Origin: Talaromyces rugulosus
Lineage: Eukaryota; Ascomycota; Eurotiomycetes; Eurotiales; Trichocomaceae
Assembly (NCBI RefSeq): GCF_013368755.1
Contig: NC_049566.1
Location: 4,278,001-4,342,000, forward strand
Direction of reading: 5' to 3'
DNA: 64,000 bases
Shown here: positions 50,617 to 60,829 of the stretch, in pieces
Position numbering within the stretch: the first letter of the stretch is position 1
Layout of the letters: each line of letters begins with the position of its first letter
Made by a program: the position numbers and the translations under genes
Notes under the pieces: generated by a model
The model's database searches: none
Told to the model about the DNA's origin: nothing
What the model saw: only the letters and a program-made list of their open reading frames with translations

Positions 50617-51037
50617 GACGAGTACGGTATCAGGGTAGGATTGATCAGTAATGAGGTAAATCAGAATTGTGATTGTCTGTGGGTGAAGAGAGTGAAAAAA
50701 GAGCGAGAAGCCTCCTTTTTCGAACAACGGCCATGATGTGAGCCCACCAGACTCGATATTTCCGGCTCTTTGCACCCAGATGACATCACTCAAGTATACG
50801 AATGTGGCTGCGATTGACTTGGTTACTACTACTTGTGGAAGAATACTCCATGGTACACCTATTTCGCGTAACGTATGATTTTGCTATTAACAACTACCAA
50901 CATTATTCCAGCCCAGAATAGGAAAGACACTGGGGACAATTCAAACTCGTATCCGGTCTCCAGTCCTGATTTGCCTACGGCATAATCTTCTCTCTCCACC
51001 ATGCCGAACACGAATTTGCTGTTTTTTCATCCTCCGC

Positions 51038-52074
51038 TCATGCCTTTGTGTGGATATCTTGCACAGTGGCGAGGATGGAGGTCCAGTCATCGAATGGGAC
51101 GAACGGAATTGAACGCTTCTCACAGTATCGGACGAGGCCTAGACTGTCTGTCAGTGATACTATTTTTTGCTTTTTGATTACGCAATAGACATACCCATCC
51201 CGCACTTCGCAAAGAGCAGGTCTGTTTCAGACGCGGCAGACAGATCAGAGACCCCGTCTCCAGCATACATCAGAACTGGACGGGATGGACCGGTAAGGGC
51301 CGCGTATGGTTTGATCGAATGCGATTTGTCATGACCGAAGTGGCTGAAATGATATTGGATTCAGAAGTAAGCCAAAATTGAACCGGGAACGTGGGTATGA
51401 TCGTTTTCTCTTACCTCTTATCACGGAAGGAAATCTGCCAACCGCCATGCTCGTTGATACCCTTGCCATTGCGAGGCTGGATGTCATTAGCTATCACTGA
51501 AATGTTTTCTGGCTTGCTGCCCAAATGCCTCTCCAACAACGCGTGTATCGCTGGCGCTATCCCGGAGGAGAGCACTACGATAGGGACGTTGTGTTCTTTC
51601 GCCCACTGGTAGAAATCCAGGAAGTGTGGGTCGAACTCGATGTTCTCTAAGAGGGCCTGAATACATTCATCCAATGGAGCTCGCACGCTGTCCAACATTG
51701 TCTGAAATGATTCCCTAAGACGAGGTGGAATGTTTATTCAATATCTAGACAATTTGTTCCAGGACTTGCATTCACATACCTAAAGGTTATGTCTCCACTC
51801 GAGAGTTGTTCTTCCAGTACCTCGCGCTTGTCAACTCCAAAGCCAAGATTATCCACCTGCGAAAGACCGTTAGCTGATACTTTCGGAACGCTGTTAAGAT
51901 AGCGGGGTTCTGTACCAGGTAATCATTGGCTATTTCCCCCTCTCAACATTAGTACGGAGATATTGTCTGCCCGAGTGAAGCTGTCTTACAATCTTGCAAC
52001 GTGATAGTTCCATCGAAATCTGTGAAAAAGATAACCTTAGGGTCACCCTTCAGGTATTGCAGTTCCTCTTGCAT
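51038..52074 (-). CDS. HAD-family small-molecule phosphatase (yeast Pyp1/YNL010W-like)
   Basis: Inferred introns are 51930-51989, 51857-51915, 51715-51779, 51344-51414 and 51139-51194, giving 241 residues in six exons; exon 2 is only 14 nt. HAD motif I is FFTDFDGTIT (nucleophile Asp 19, acid Asp 21), motif II is VLSSG and motif III is YAGDGVSDLSAA. SNDYLVDNLGFG after motif I is typical of the subfamily with yeast YNL010W, a cytosolic phosphatase acting on small phosphorylated polyols. All junctions keep frame and rebuild conserved residues, which supports the microexon. The role beside aminotransferases is unclear; a shared pathway would need a phosphorylated intermediate. Confidence 0.85.
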
Positions 52075-52783
52075 GATGGCTGTGGAATTGGTGTGAGCTA
52101 GTTCTGGCCAGAAAAGAAGGGGTAAGTCTCGAGGCAGTAATAAGCAGGAACGCAGCGTTCTTCAAACCAGGTCCTTCTGTGAATTTCTCGATGCGGCGTG
52201 AGCCTACTTCGTACACCTATGCAAACGGAATATTACCGAGTTCAGTTCTTACCCTCAGTGACATGAACGGGCAGGCATTCTTCCCGCCGTCATGTAGCAC
52301 GGAAGCCTAGCGCTGCAAGGGATTAGTTGACGTGTCTCCACTATACTATATAGGCTTAAACGCACGGCCCGTAGCGAAGAATGCAATGTCACATTGCAAC
52401 TTGCCTTCCAGGAGAGAGTATTGAAACGACGTGAATAAATCTTGCATGTCAAATCTCTCGTAAGGGATTCACATGGCTCATACATTTCAGAGGTTTGGTG
52501 AGGTAACGATGCTTTTGTAACAGGAGGAGGATGACATTTGGCTACATTTCCCGAGTTGGAGCAACTGTTATACCAAATTACAGGTCGGAATAAGCCTACA
52601 AAAAGGACCACAGGCAATGCATATCTGAAGCAGGATCAAAAAGCCCCACATGGGAGCATTCTTTTGTTACTGTCAATAATCTTCCAGCATAGGATGAGCG
52701 AGGAAACGAAACTTCAAGTCGCCTACGTAGAACATCGGTATAGATATTTTTAAAGCAGGAAAAATTTCAATTGTTTAAACAGC
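52075..52783. other. Intergenic region
   Basis: Here 0.7 kb separate two minus-strand genes. The frame at 52255-52617 (120 codons, minus) is Cys-rich by composition but shows no signal peptide or domain and lies in the likely promoter of the HAD gene. Not called. Confidence 0.4.
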
Positions 52784-54594
52784 CTATGCCACCTCCGAGA
52801 TCGAACGAAGAGCAGATATAGAAGGGGTTAAGAAATATTCGCCACCCTGATTAAGAACCCAGGTCTCGAGAGGAAGTCGAACAGTCTGCTTGTTTCCATC
52901 AACAATGCTCATGTCGAAGACGATGTTGGGCCCACGCTGGCCAATGATGGGATCCAGGCCGGGTTCTTCATTGTTGGTGGCGCTATATTTGCCAGGGGGA
53001 AAGGTTCTCATGTTGCACCACCCTATGAAGAGATCAGCCCTGTAATTCCGACGAAGGTTTGATGGAGCGTACGCTTTTGGATGTTCAGGAATGAATTAAC
53101 AATACTCCCCTGGTAACAGACAAATAGCAATCCACGATTGTGCAGGGTTTCTTGCTTTAGCCGCTCGTCATCCTTAACTTCCTCTCCATAGGGGATACCA
53201 CGACGAAGGATGGGGGATCCGTCGTCTTTCTTGTCTCCACGAGGTCTAGTCTTGCGGATGTGTGCGGTAAATGGGCATTTTTCTTGGTTGTTGATAGGTC
53301 TATAGTCGAAGTTATTAGAGTCGGCAAGGGATTTATCGTCCTTGTCTGGCGAGAGATCGACAGGACATCCTAAACTGATTCTTAACTTTGTTCTTCTTGT
53401 CTTTAACTCTCATTCCTGGGGACCTCAATTGAATCACGTACCGCTCTTCCATCTTCCAAACATGCGTGCCGCCAACGCATCTGCACTCATATGGTACTCG
53501 TCTTTCTTTCCCTCGCAGAACCTTGAAGACTATTGTAAGCGAACGAGCATCGAATAATTAAAAATCAGCATACTTATCAAATTCCAGAACATTCTGGCGT
53601 AATTTGCGGAATACCATAAAGCTGCTGTCTTTGGCCCACGGAGCACCGTCCTGTGGAGCAGACCTGCCCTCACGGTCGACAAAGATCTTGCTGTAGAGAT
53701 AATTAATTGACCAGCGGTGACAAATTTTAAGAAATGAATTTTGTACTTACCCTGGAAGAACTAATTTGGGCTCTTTCTCTCCTGTTGGAGGATTATCGAG
53801 ACCTTCTATCAGGGGTTGGGAGATCAAATCACGAAAGCCGAAACTGTAGAGATAGAGAGCACGGAATACCCAGTTAGCAATGAGGCCTTCTCCATTTAAT
53901 ATATGATTAACAGAGTTCCCTACTGTTCTTTCCCTTCATATTCACCGGGTCTGGCCTGTCCACATTCGATGAACTGCTTGGTAATACTGTCTCCGAAAAG
54001 GGCCACGATCTCCTTCACCTTGGCCTCAACAATTTCCTTACTACTGCCGGCGACCAAAAATACCCCATCAGTGGACGTGTATGGTTGTTTATAGTCGCTC
54101 GGCTCATCTCGGCTTTCCGCTGTCAAATCTGTGTACATCCCTTGGACAAAGGAAATCTCTTTGATACCCAGTTTACCCAACTGTTGACTCGTCAGCGGCA
54201 AATTAGAACCTGTGACCTGGTGTAATTTACCTTGATCAGGCCTCTTTGGGCAAAACTGATGTTGGAATGAGCTTCAGGGAGGTGGCCCTGGTCTCCCTCC
54301 AATTCAGTGACTTTCCCGTTGTGGTCTTTGATCTTATTTCTCGCAACCAGGGCTTGTTGAGCGGTGGTAATTTTGGGGATAAAGTCCTTCAGACGGCCTT
54401 TGAACACTTCGTACTTTTTTTCCTGCCCTTTATCATTGCGGATATCGAAGAAGTAGAAAGTTTCATACTTCTTGGGGAGACCAGGCCTGGAGGAGTTGAT
54501 TAGCTGTTTCTGTTTTATCTCTCATGTGATATACCATCTCGACTAACCAGACATCACCCTGGATATTGTCCTTCGGAACGGGTTCAACTGTCAT
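52784..54594 (-). CDS. DyP-type heme peroxidase, intracellular
   Basis: Inferred introns are 54487-54547, 54181-54230, 53844-53923, 53691-53750, 53522-53573, 53370-53441 and 53023-53072, giving 461 residues in eight exons. The N-terminus (MTVEPVPKDNIQGDVWPGLP) has no signal peptide, unlike secreted basidiomycete DyPs. The distal-pocket motif reads HFGFRDLISQP, with Asp 192 at the catalytic position, but the usual Gly after it is Leu. The proximal heme ligand is His 320 in CPFTAHIRKTRPR. WAKDSSFMVFRKL, RGIPYGEE and GLLFVCYQ are further DyP landmarks. It should reduce H2O2 using an unknown donor. Two H2O2-producing oxidases lie within 5 kb. Each splice junction restores a family motif; the intron at 53522-53573 uses an AAG acceptor. 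Confidence 0.88.
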
Positions 54595-55416
54595 ATTTTT
54601 GGATGGAGTGATCTGCTACCTACAGATCTAGAAAGGGGGTGGATATCGAAAGGTGCTAATGAGCTTTCATTGACGAACACCACCATCCTTTTAAGCCTTC
54701 TTTTTTTGCAGATTGCTTGATAGCATAAATGCGGAAACAATTATCATTGTACTTGTCATTGAAGAACTGCATCTGGCAGGATATGGCATTAAGGGACTAC
54801 CTGTTTGCAGCCCAAAATTCACGAAAACTATGGTCTGACATCTGTTTCATTACCGAATGCAGTTGATAAATCGGCCAGCATCCTAGATGGCCGGTTTAAT
54901 GTTAATGTAGTATCCAATTTCTAGGTAGTAGGCTACACATCATTCCACTCATAGGATGTCAAAGTCACAGGTTCGGGAATCTGTTTGCGTGTTGCACACC
55001 ATTCAACTGTAAGCATCTAAATACGCACACCTCAAAGACTCTGTCATGGTATTCAAGTCGAGCGTGACAATGTAAAAATTGGGTGAATAGGGACAGGCTC
55101 TATCATTGTTCACAACGAATGCGGACAGTAAATTCTCACTCACATACCTCAACACTGTTCATCGTGCAAAACCGACCTTTTTATGTAACACAAAGGTTTG
55201 AAGCTACCCCGTGCAGCTGGAACAACCTCCTTCATTCCGGTAATTAGAGAAAATGTCTTCCAACTGGATAAAATATAAACGTCCCTTGCAGTTCCAGTCC
55301 TTCTCTTTCAATATATGTAAAAACATGTTTCCTATAGATGTTGAACCGAACAAACCTGATATTCAGCACTGGCATTGAGATCAACCACCATTGAAGGTAT
55401 ATGATACCAGTAAAAG
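54595..55416. other. Divergent promoter region DyP / copper radical oxidase
   Basis: Here 0.8 kb separate two divergent starts, a layout compatible with joint control. TATAAA at 55274-55279 lies 143 bp before the oxidase ATG. No other gene was recognised. Confidence 0.4.
55274..55279 (+). promoter_or_regulatory. Candidate TATA box of the copper radical oxidase gene
   Basis: TATAAA lies 143 bp upstream of the ATG at 55417. The position is plausible if the leader is about 100 bases. AT-rich surroundings make chance matches common. Confidence 0.3.
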
Positions 55417-57480
55417 ATGAAGTTTTCCGAGTGGACCTGGTCCTCTCTCATCCTCGCTGGGTTTGCACAAGCCCAGGCTGACTCTTCTGTCGTTGGCGCA
55501 TTCGCAGGGGAAGGAGTTCCAACTGATGATATCCCCGCCAACGCAGAGGGCATACCAGGGCTATACCAAGCCGAGCCCTATGACAGCAAGAGACTCGACC
55601 GCGGAGTCTGGAAAGCATCCTGTGACAGCGAAAACACGGGATACGAATGTTCTAAGGCGATTGATGGCAACAACGCCACCTTTTGGGAGACAGCTGGCAA
55701 TACGACTTATCCCCACTTCATCACAGTGGACATAGGGTCAAAACAGAACGTAAGTGGCATTGCAATGATCCCCCGACGGGACGGGTCGCAGAACGGATGG
55801 ATCGTCAAACACCGGGTCTTCACCAGCACCGATGGCAACAATTGGGGACAACCTGTAGCTTATGGCATCTGGTATTCCGACGACAGTGAGAAGCTAGCCG
55901 TCATCGAGCCTCAGCCGGTTCGCTATGTCCGATTGGAGTCTCTCTCAGGTGCCACCGATAGTCAGACCACCAGCATTGCCGACCTCAACATCTACGGCGC
56001 CAACAGTTATAACGTAAAGAACTCCAACCTCGGGGAATGGGGCGCCACGATCGATCTCCCCATCGTTCCAGTAGCCGCTGCTGTCGAACCCAACAATGGC
56101 AAGGTTCTCGTGTGGTCGTCCTGGGGTAAGGATCGCTTTGGGGGTACTCCCGGTGGAGTCACACAGACATCCATTTGGGATCCTAAAACAGCCGACGTCT
56201 CCCACCGTGTGGTGACCAATACGCATCACGATATGTTTTGCCCCGGGATTTCCATGGATCCACGCGGTTACATTGTTGTTACTGGGGGCAATGACGCGGA
56301 ACGCACCAGTATCTACGTGCCCTTCAACGACACCTGGATCATCGGTGCAGATATGACCACCGAGCGTGGATACCAGGCTACCACCACCTTGTCTGATGGT
56401 CGTATCTTTGCTATCGGTGGCTCCTGGAGCGGCGAAGTGTCGGACTCCAAAAATGGTGAGATATATGACCCGATTGCTGATGAATGGAGTCCTCTGGATG
56501 GTGCTTTGGTCAAGCCCATGCTAACCAACGATGCGACGGGCCCTTACCATGCGGACAATCATGGCTGGCTATTTGCCTGGAAGAACACCAGCATCTTCCA
56601 GGCCGGACCCAGCAAGGCTATGAACTGGTACTCGGTTGAAGGGCAAGGGTCTGTCTCGGCTGCAGGGAGCCGTCTTGGCAACTCAGACGAGATGTCTGGG
56701 AATGCGGTCATGTTCGATGCTTCAGCCGGGCGGATACTCACGTTTGGGGGCTCTCCGAACTACGAGGATAGTGATAGTGTCAACAACGCCGCTTTGATCA
56801 CACTCAGGGATCCTAATAACAGCATCGAGATCGTTCAGGCAGGGCAGAACCTGCGGTATAGTCGCGTGTTCCACACATCAGTCGTGCTGCCGGACGGTAG
56901 CGTCTTCATTGCAGGGGGCCAGCGTCACGGTATGCCTTTTGTGGAGGATCCCCAGTACGACAATCGATTCACCCCCGAGCGATACATCCCGAAAGACGAT
57001 TCGTTCATCACACAGCAGCCAAATAGCATTGTTCGTGTCTATCACAGCATCTCTCTCTTACTACCAGATGCCACCGTGATGAATGGCGGTGGCGGTCTCT
57101 GTGCCAATTGCTCCACCAACCACTACAACCTTCAGGTCTACACGCCCCCTTACCTTTTCACGGGCAACGGTAGTCGCGCTACTCGTCCAGAGATCAAGTC
57201 TGTTTCCTCAGCCAAGATCGGACTTGGTGGCCAAATCAGCATTACCACCGGATCTTCTGTTGCCACTGCCTCGCTAATTCGGTATGGTACCACGACACAT
57301 ACCGTGAACACGGATCAGCGACGCATTCCTCTTAACCTCGTATCGGCTGGTGGTAATAATAGCTACACTGTGTCTATTCCAGATGATGGGGGCATTGCCC
57401 TGCCGGGGTATTGGATGTTGTTTGTTTTGGATGGAAAGGGGGTTCCCAGTGAGGCGGCCACTATTCAGATCACCCTGTGA
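55417..57480 (+). CDS. Secreted galactose-oxidase-like copper radical oxidase
   Basis: This is an intronless 687-residue protein. A signal peptide (about 1-20, ending AQAQA) is followed by a short pro-region. A discoidin/CBM32-type domain spans about 56-195 (ATFWETAG...VRYVRLESLSG), then come Kelch-type beta-propeller repeats and a C-terminal Ig-like domain. All copper/radical residues of Fusarium GaoA are kept: Cys 275 (C228) cross-linked to Tyr 319 (Y272), stacking Trp 337 (W290), and ligands Tyr 542 (Y495), His 543 (H496) and His 628 (H581). Galactose contacts differ: R330 is His 378 and Q406 is Glu 450, while D324 and F464 are kept as Asp 372 and Phe 508. C383 is naturally Ser 427. It oxidises a primary alcohol to aldehyde with H2O2 release outside the cell. 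Substrate preference probably differs from galactose. Confidence 0.94.
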   Translation: MKFSEWTWSSLILAGFAQAQADSSVVGAFAGEGVPTDDIPANAEGIPGLYQAEPYDSKRLDRGVWKASCDSENTGYECSKAIDGNNATFWETAGNTTYPHFITVDIGSKQNVSGIAMIPRRDGSQNGWIVKHRVFTSTDGNNWGQPVAYGIWYSDDSEKLAVIEPQPVRYVRLESLSGATDSQTTSIADLNIYGANSYNVKNSNLGEWGATIDLPIVPVAAAVEPNNGKVLVWSSWGKDRFGGTPGGVTQTSIWDPKTADVSHRVVTNTHHDMFCPGISMDPRGYIVVTGGNDAERTSIYVPFNDTWIIGADMTTERGYQATTTLSDGRIFAIGGSWSGEVSDSKNGEIYDPIADEWSPLDGALVKPMLTNDATGPYHADNHGWLFAWKNTSIFQAGPSKAMNWYSVEGQGSVSAAGSRLGNSDEMSGNAVMFDASAGRILTFGGSPNYEDSDSVNNAALITLRDPNNSIEIVQAGQNLRYSRVFHTSVVLPDGSVFIAGGQRHGMPFVEDPQYDNRFTPERYIPKDDSFITQQPNSIVRVYHSISLLLPDATVMNGGGGLCANCSTNHYNLQVYTPPYLFTGNGSRATRPEIKSVSSAKIGLGGQISITTGSSVATASLIRYGTTTHTVNTDQRRIPLNLVSAGGNNSYTVSIPDDGGIALPGYWMLFVLDGKGVPSEAATIQITL

Positions 57481-58277
57481 GAGTAGGATAGTTTGGGATT
57501 TAGGTGTAATTGTGCATCTTCTAGCCCTCTTGTCTTCATTCTGGTCAATCAATTTCTATGTGTCATGAGATGAGTCCTGCCACCTACCAGGTTCGTCTTA
57601 TTGCTTCCTTTTCTTCTCTATTCTTTTTAATGTTGTTGTACGTTGGGTTAAGAAGTCACTCTTGTCTGGATATATGTGTATATATCCGGGATATCAATTG
57701 ATGGAGCGAGGAGATCTAACCAGGAACCTTTCTATTAGTCAGTAGAATATAATACTAACAATCAATCTGAGGATAAATGTGCGCATAGTAGTAACTGGTA
57801 CCCTCATATAGTCTTTCCAGAAACTCCCGACCAATGCCCAAACCATGATGCAAAGGATTGGAAATTACCATTCTGTGTACACATCAACCAAAAGCCTGTG
57901 CTCAAGAAAAGCTATAATGAAGTCACTTGAGTATGTGGCATGCTAGTCACGCACCACAAAAATGTGAAAACTAACTTATAATCACCTAGGGTTAATAAAG
58001 TCATACAAAACACTCGAATGGTTGTTGCAAAATTAAAATAGACCATCAGCAATGTTATCCAGATGTGTCCAGTCACGAAGGACCACTAAACACACTCACA
58101 TCTCAACTAACCTCTGTTAATATGCTATTCCTCACGGAGGTGTAGAAAAGATCATCACTCCATTTTAAATGTTGGCTCTAGCCCAACTTCTCAATAGCGA
58201 CATAAATAATCGGCAGCAGCTTGAGCTTCATGAATAGCGGTACAATTTAAATGTTAACCTGAAAAATGGTCTCTAAA
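57481..58277. other. Convergent intergenic region
   Basis: This AT-rich stretch of 0.8 kb lies between the oxidase stop and the D-amino-acid oxidase stop. No gene, RNA or repeat was recognised. Confidence 0.45.
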
Positions 58278-59594
58278 TTATAAATGTGCTAGTTTTTGAA
58301 AAGCCTCCTCGACCAAGTCGATTGCAGTTTCCGCGCAGCCGTAGGACGATTGATATCCAGCACCTCCATGTCCATAGTTGTGCACCACCCATATATTCTC
58401 AAGCCGCTCTCTCTCGACTCGTGTTCCACCTTCACGCACTGGTCGTAATCCGACGGCATGCCTGACAATATCCAACTGCTCGATTCCTTTTCTTCCACGG
58501 GTAAGTTCAGGGCACATGTCGATGGCTCTCCTCATGATCCTGTTTGCCAAATTTGGGTCGAATTGTGACTCACAATTCCCCTTCTGATAAGAGCCACCCA
58601 AAATTGTTCCCCCGCCGGCTGCTCTCGTCATAATATAACACGCCTCATCATCTGCGTCATCTGTACCGGAGACATCAAGCATTTTCCCTCCAGTCTCGTT
58701 GCGAACGATTACAATCTGTCCACGAGCAGGAAAGACGGACTTGTCTTCAACACCACCGAGTTGCGATGCCATCAGGCCTGTACAATTGATGACCAGATCA
58801 GTTTGACCAGATGGGTGTACGTCGGGCTTAGTGGTGTCCAAAATGTGCTTGAAAACCTTGCGTTTGAAAATGACGCCATTTTTGAGACACTGGGATACCA
58901 GCCACGGCAAATAAATCGCGGTGTTAATACAAACAGAAGTAAAAGAAGTGGCAGAGTCGATCCCTGGTGCTAGCTGATCGCTAGGGATAACACGGAACTT
59001 GACCTATGTTAGGAATAGCTTGCTTATTTCTCTAATTACAGATCACTCACATTTGGGACAACGTCCTTGAACCACGGGTTAGGAGACAGTAACTCGGAAA
59101 ACCAGTCTGCTGTCGCCGATCCGAGGTCCTTAGAACGACTCCGTATCTCGCAGTCTTCCGTTTCTCCGTCAGCAGGGCGGGCTAATCAGGTTACAAACAA
59201 CAGGTCAAAAACTTGCCTTGGAAATGAAGACCGGCATCAGGGTTATTCTTCGCGAGGTTTTCTAATGGGCCCCAAGTGGCCTTTTCCCACTCCGCTGCCT
59301 GAGTTCCGCGCACTCCCACACTACAGTCATCAGCTAGTGTTAATCATCGCATTTGCAGCGTCTGCAATCACTTACGGCATATAATTGGCTCCAGCCCACG
59401 GAGAAGCATATTCAATATCATAGTCACCTGGCATATGCTTGGCCGCTACCACAATCTTGTAGCCGGATCTCTTGGACAAGAGAAAGGCCGTTGTCAAACC
59501 GGCAACGCCCGCGCTGGGTATGAGTCAGAATTAGCTTATCAGCACGAAATGTTCCTCGGGATTACCCTATCACCACAATATTCTTCTGCTTCAT
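58278..59594 (-). CDS. D-amino-acid oxidase, probably peroxisomal
   Basis: Inferred introns are 59514-59565, 59321-59375, 59155-59216 and 59004-59050, giving 366 residues. The N-terminus MKQKNIVVIGAGVAGLTTA carries the FAD GxGxxG at 10-15 across the first splice site. YASPWAGANYMP, LVINCTGLMASQLGG, VGLRPVREGG and the C-terminal YGHGGAGYQSSYG are D-amino-acid oxidase signatures. The last residues AHL fit the PTS1 consensus, so import into peroxisomes is expected. It deaminates D-amino acids to 2-oxoacids with NH3 and H2O2. Intron 3 uses a GC donor (GGCAAGT) and an AAG acceptor; this choice rebuilds HFQDCEIRSRSKDLG, whereas the nearer TAG acceptor would give a 35-bp intron and an odd insertion. 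Confidence 0.88.
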
Positions 59595-59607
59595 TTCCGA
59601 GTATCTT

Positions 59608-59961
59608 TTATATTTGTTTGTGACAAAGATGTTGCAGATAGCTAGATGTCAAAGTTGGAGGCTTGCCACATTCTCTTATCTCAACACAGACCCACTCGCC
59701 GAGAATCTCGTGACCGGGGTTTACATTTATTAAATGTGATTTGAGCAATCCAATGGCACTGTCGACGCTTGTCTTTCTTAAATTTAACTGAGCCAACCCT
59801 ATCGCATCTAGCTGATGACACCTCTCATTTCCAGTGCAAGCATTGCGACCATAGTGAGGTTCTTGTATGTTCACGTCCTTGAGGACGCAAAAGATATGTT
59901 TCCGGATTTGGGGCTTCTTACTTGGTCCTTCCTCGACATTGGAATTACTCTTTTTGTCTCC
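59608..59961 (-). pseudogene. Possible relic coding fragment, TPR-like
   Basis: A frame without any ATG is open for 117 codons. It contains LGLAQLNLRK-like sequence (GLAQLNLRKTSVDSAIGLLK), which resembles the helical repeats of fungal NLR/TPR proteins, and further on HEILGEWVCVEI. No start, no neighbouring exon and no full domain were found. It overlaps the upstream region of the D-amino-acid oxidase gene. The homology is a visual impression only. Confidence 0.25.
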
Positions 59962-60366
59962 TCATCAGCAATTTTTCGACCCCTTTTTGTGCAATGAAAG
60001 TCATGTGCCTCTCATTTCCAGTAACCTTCGCTCGAACCTAGTACCCTAGACCTCGAGGAACAACGAAGATAGGCTACGATTGAATGTTAAAACTTTGATA
60101 ACGACTAAGAGAATAATCGGCTGCTGCTTCAATATCTCAATCTCTTCATCAACAAAAGTCAATACATTACAACCGCTGTTTCAAAGGTAACAAACTACAG
60201 TTCAGTTCGGTATTAACTAATTGAAATAGAAAATGAAATGAAAGAGACCAAAGTCCCGAAGCTTCAATAATGCAAGTATAACACCCCAAAGTAGACTTGT
60301 CTATGTAGAATATAATAACCATCTATATCTATATTCTTTCCACCATAGCCATCATACTTCCAGTGC
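59962..60366. other. Intergenic region
   Basis: Here 0.4 kb separate the relic fragment and the stop of the small secreted protein gene. It is AT-rich. Nothing was recognised. Confidence 0.4.
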
Positions 60367-60829
60367 CTAGCTACCGCCAATAGTTGAATCAATAAAGGAA
60401 ATTCCATCGACGATACAAGTGACGCAAGGGTCACTCTAGGTAGATGTATTTATTAGCATAGAACGTATCATAAGTACTATAAACAGTAAGAACCGATAGT
60501 CCTTACCGAGTTAGACACAGTTTCTACAACTTGTAGGATGCATTCCAAGTCAGCTTCTGCATCCTCTCCTTCACCGTCGACCGCTTCTCCACAGGCAGAG
60601 ACAATAGGTTCCAAAAATTCGACGCATGCTATACTTTGCTCAGCTTTTAACTTTTGAACTTCAAAGTGACAACACACATACCTGCAACGTTACACTGTCC
60701 AGAGGAAAGAATGCCAGTCGCGGCCGCAGAAGAGTCACCGTTGGTTAACGCGTTTACGACATTAGTGCTCGTAGCATTGACAATTGTGACCGAAAAGATA
60801 GTCATGATAGAACTGAAAAGAAAATGCAT
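60367..60829 (-). CDS. Small secreted cysteine-containing protein, 112 residues
   Basis: Inferred introns are 60629-60681 and 60436-60506, giving 112 residues. A signal peptide (MHFLFSSIMTIFSVTIVNA) is followed by a Ser/Thr/Ala-rich segment. Six cysteines lie at 46, 51, 62, 79, 94 and 97, spaced C-x4-C-x10-C-x16-C-x14-C-x2-C. The middle is acidic (DGEGEDAEADLE). The spacing is not that of hydrophobins (no CC pairs) or CFEM domains. Size, signal and even Cys count fit the broad class of fungal small secreted proteins or effector candidates, and no function is known. Both introns have canonical GT-AG ends and the final exon starts with SDPCVTCIVDG, keeping frame. Confidence 0.65.

Noticed and set aside
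50617..50793. Upstream ATG of the (R)-amine transaminase-like gene
   Set aside because: It adds 59 residues unlike any family N-terminus; the ATG at 50616 matches known starts.
52255..52617. 120-codon Cys-containing minus-strand frame
   Set aside because: No signal peptide or domain, and it lies in a promoter-length gap.
59182..59216. 35-bp intron with TAG acceptor in the D-amino-acid oxidase gene
   Set aside because: Too short for fungal introns and it inserts an odd Arg/Pro/Asp stretch; the AAG acceptor at 59155 restores the conserved block.
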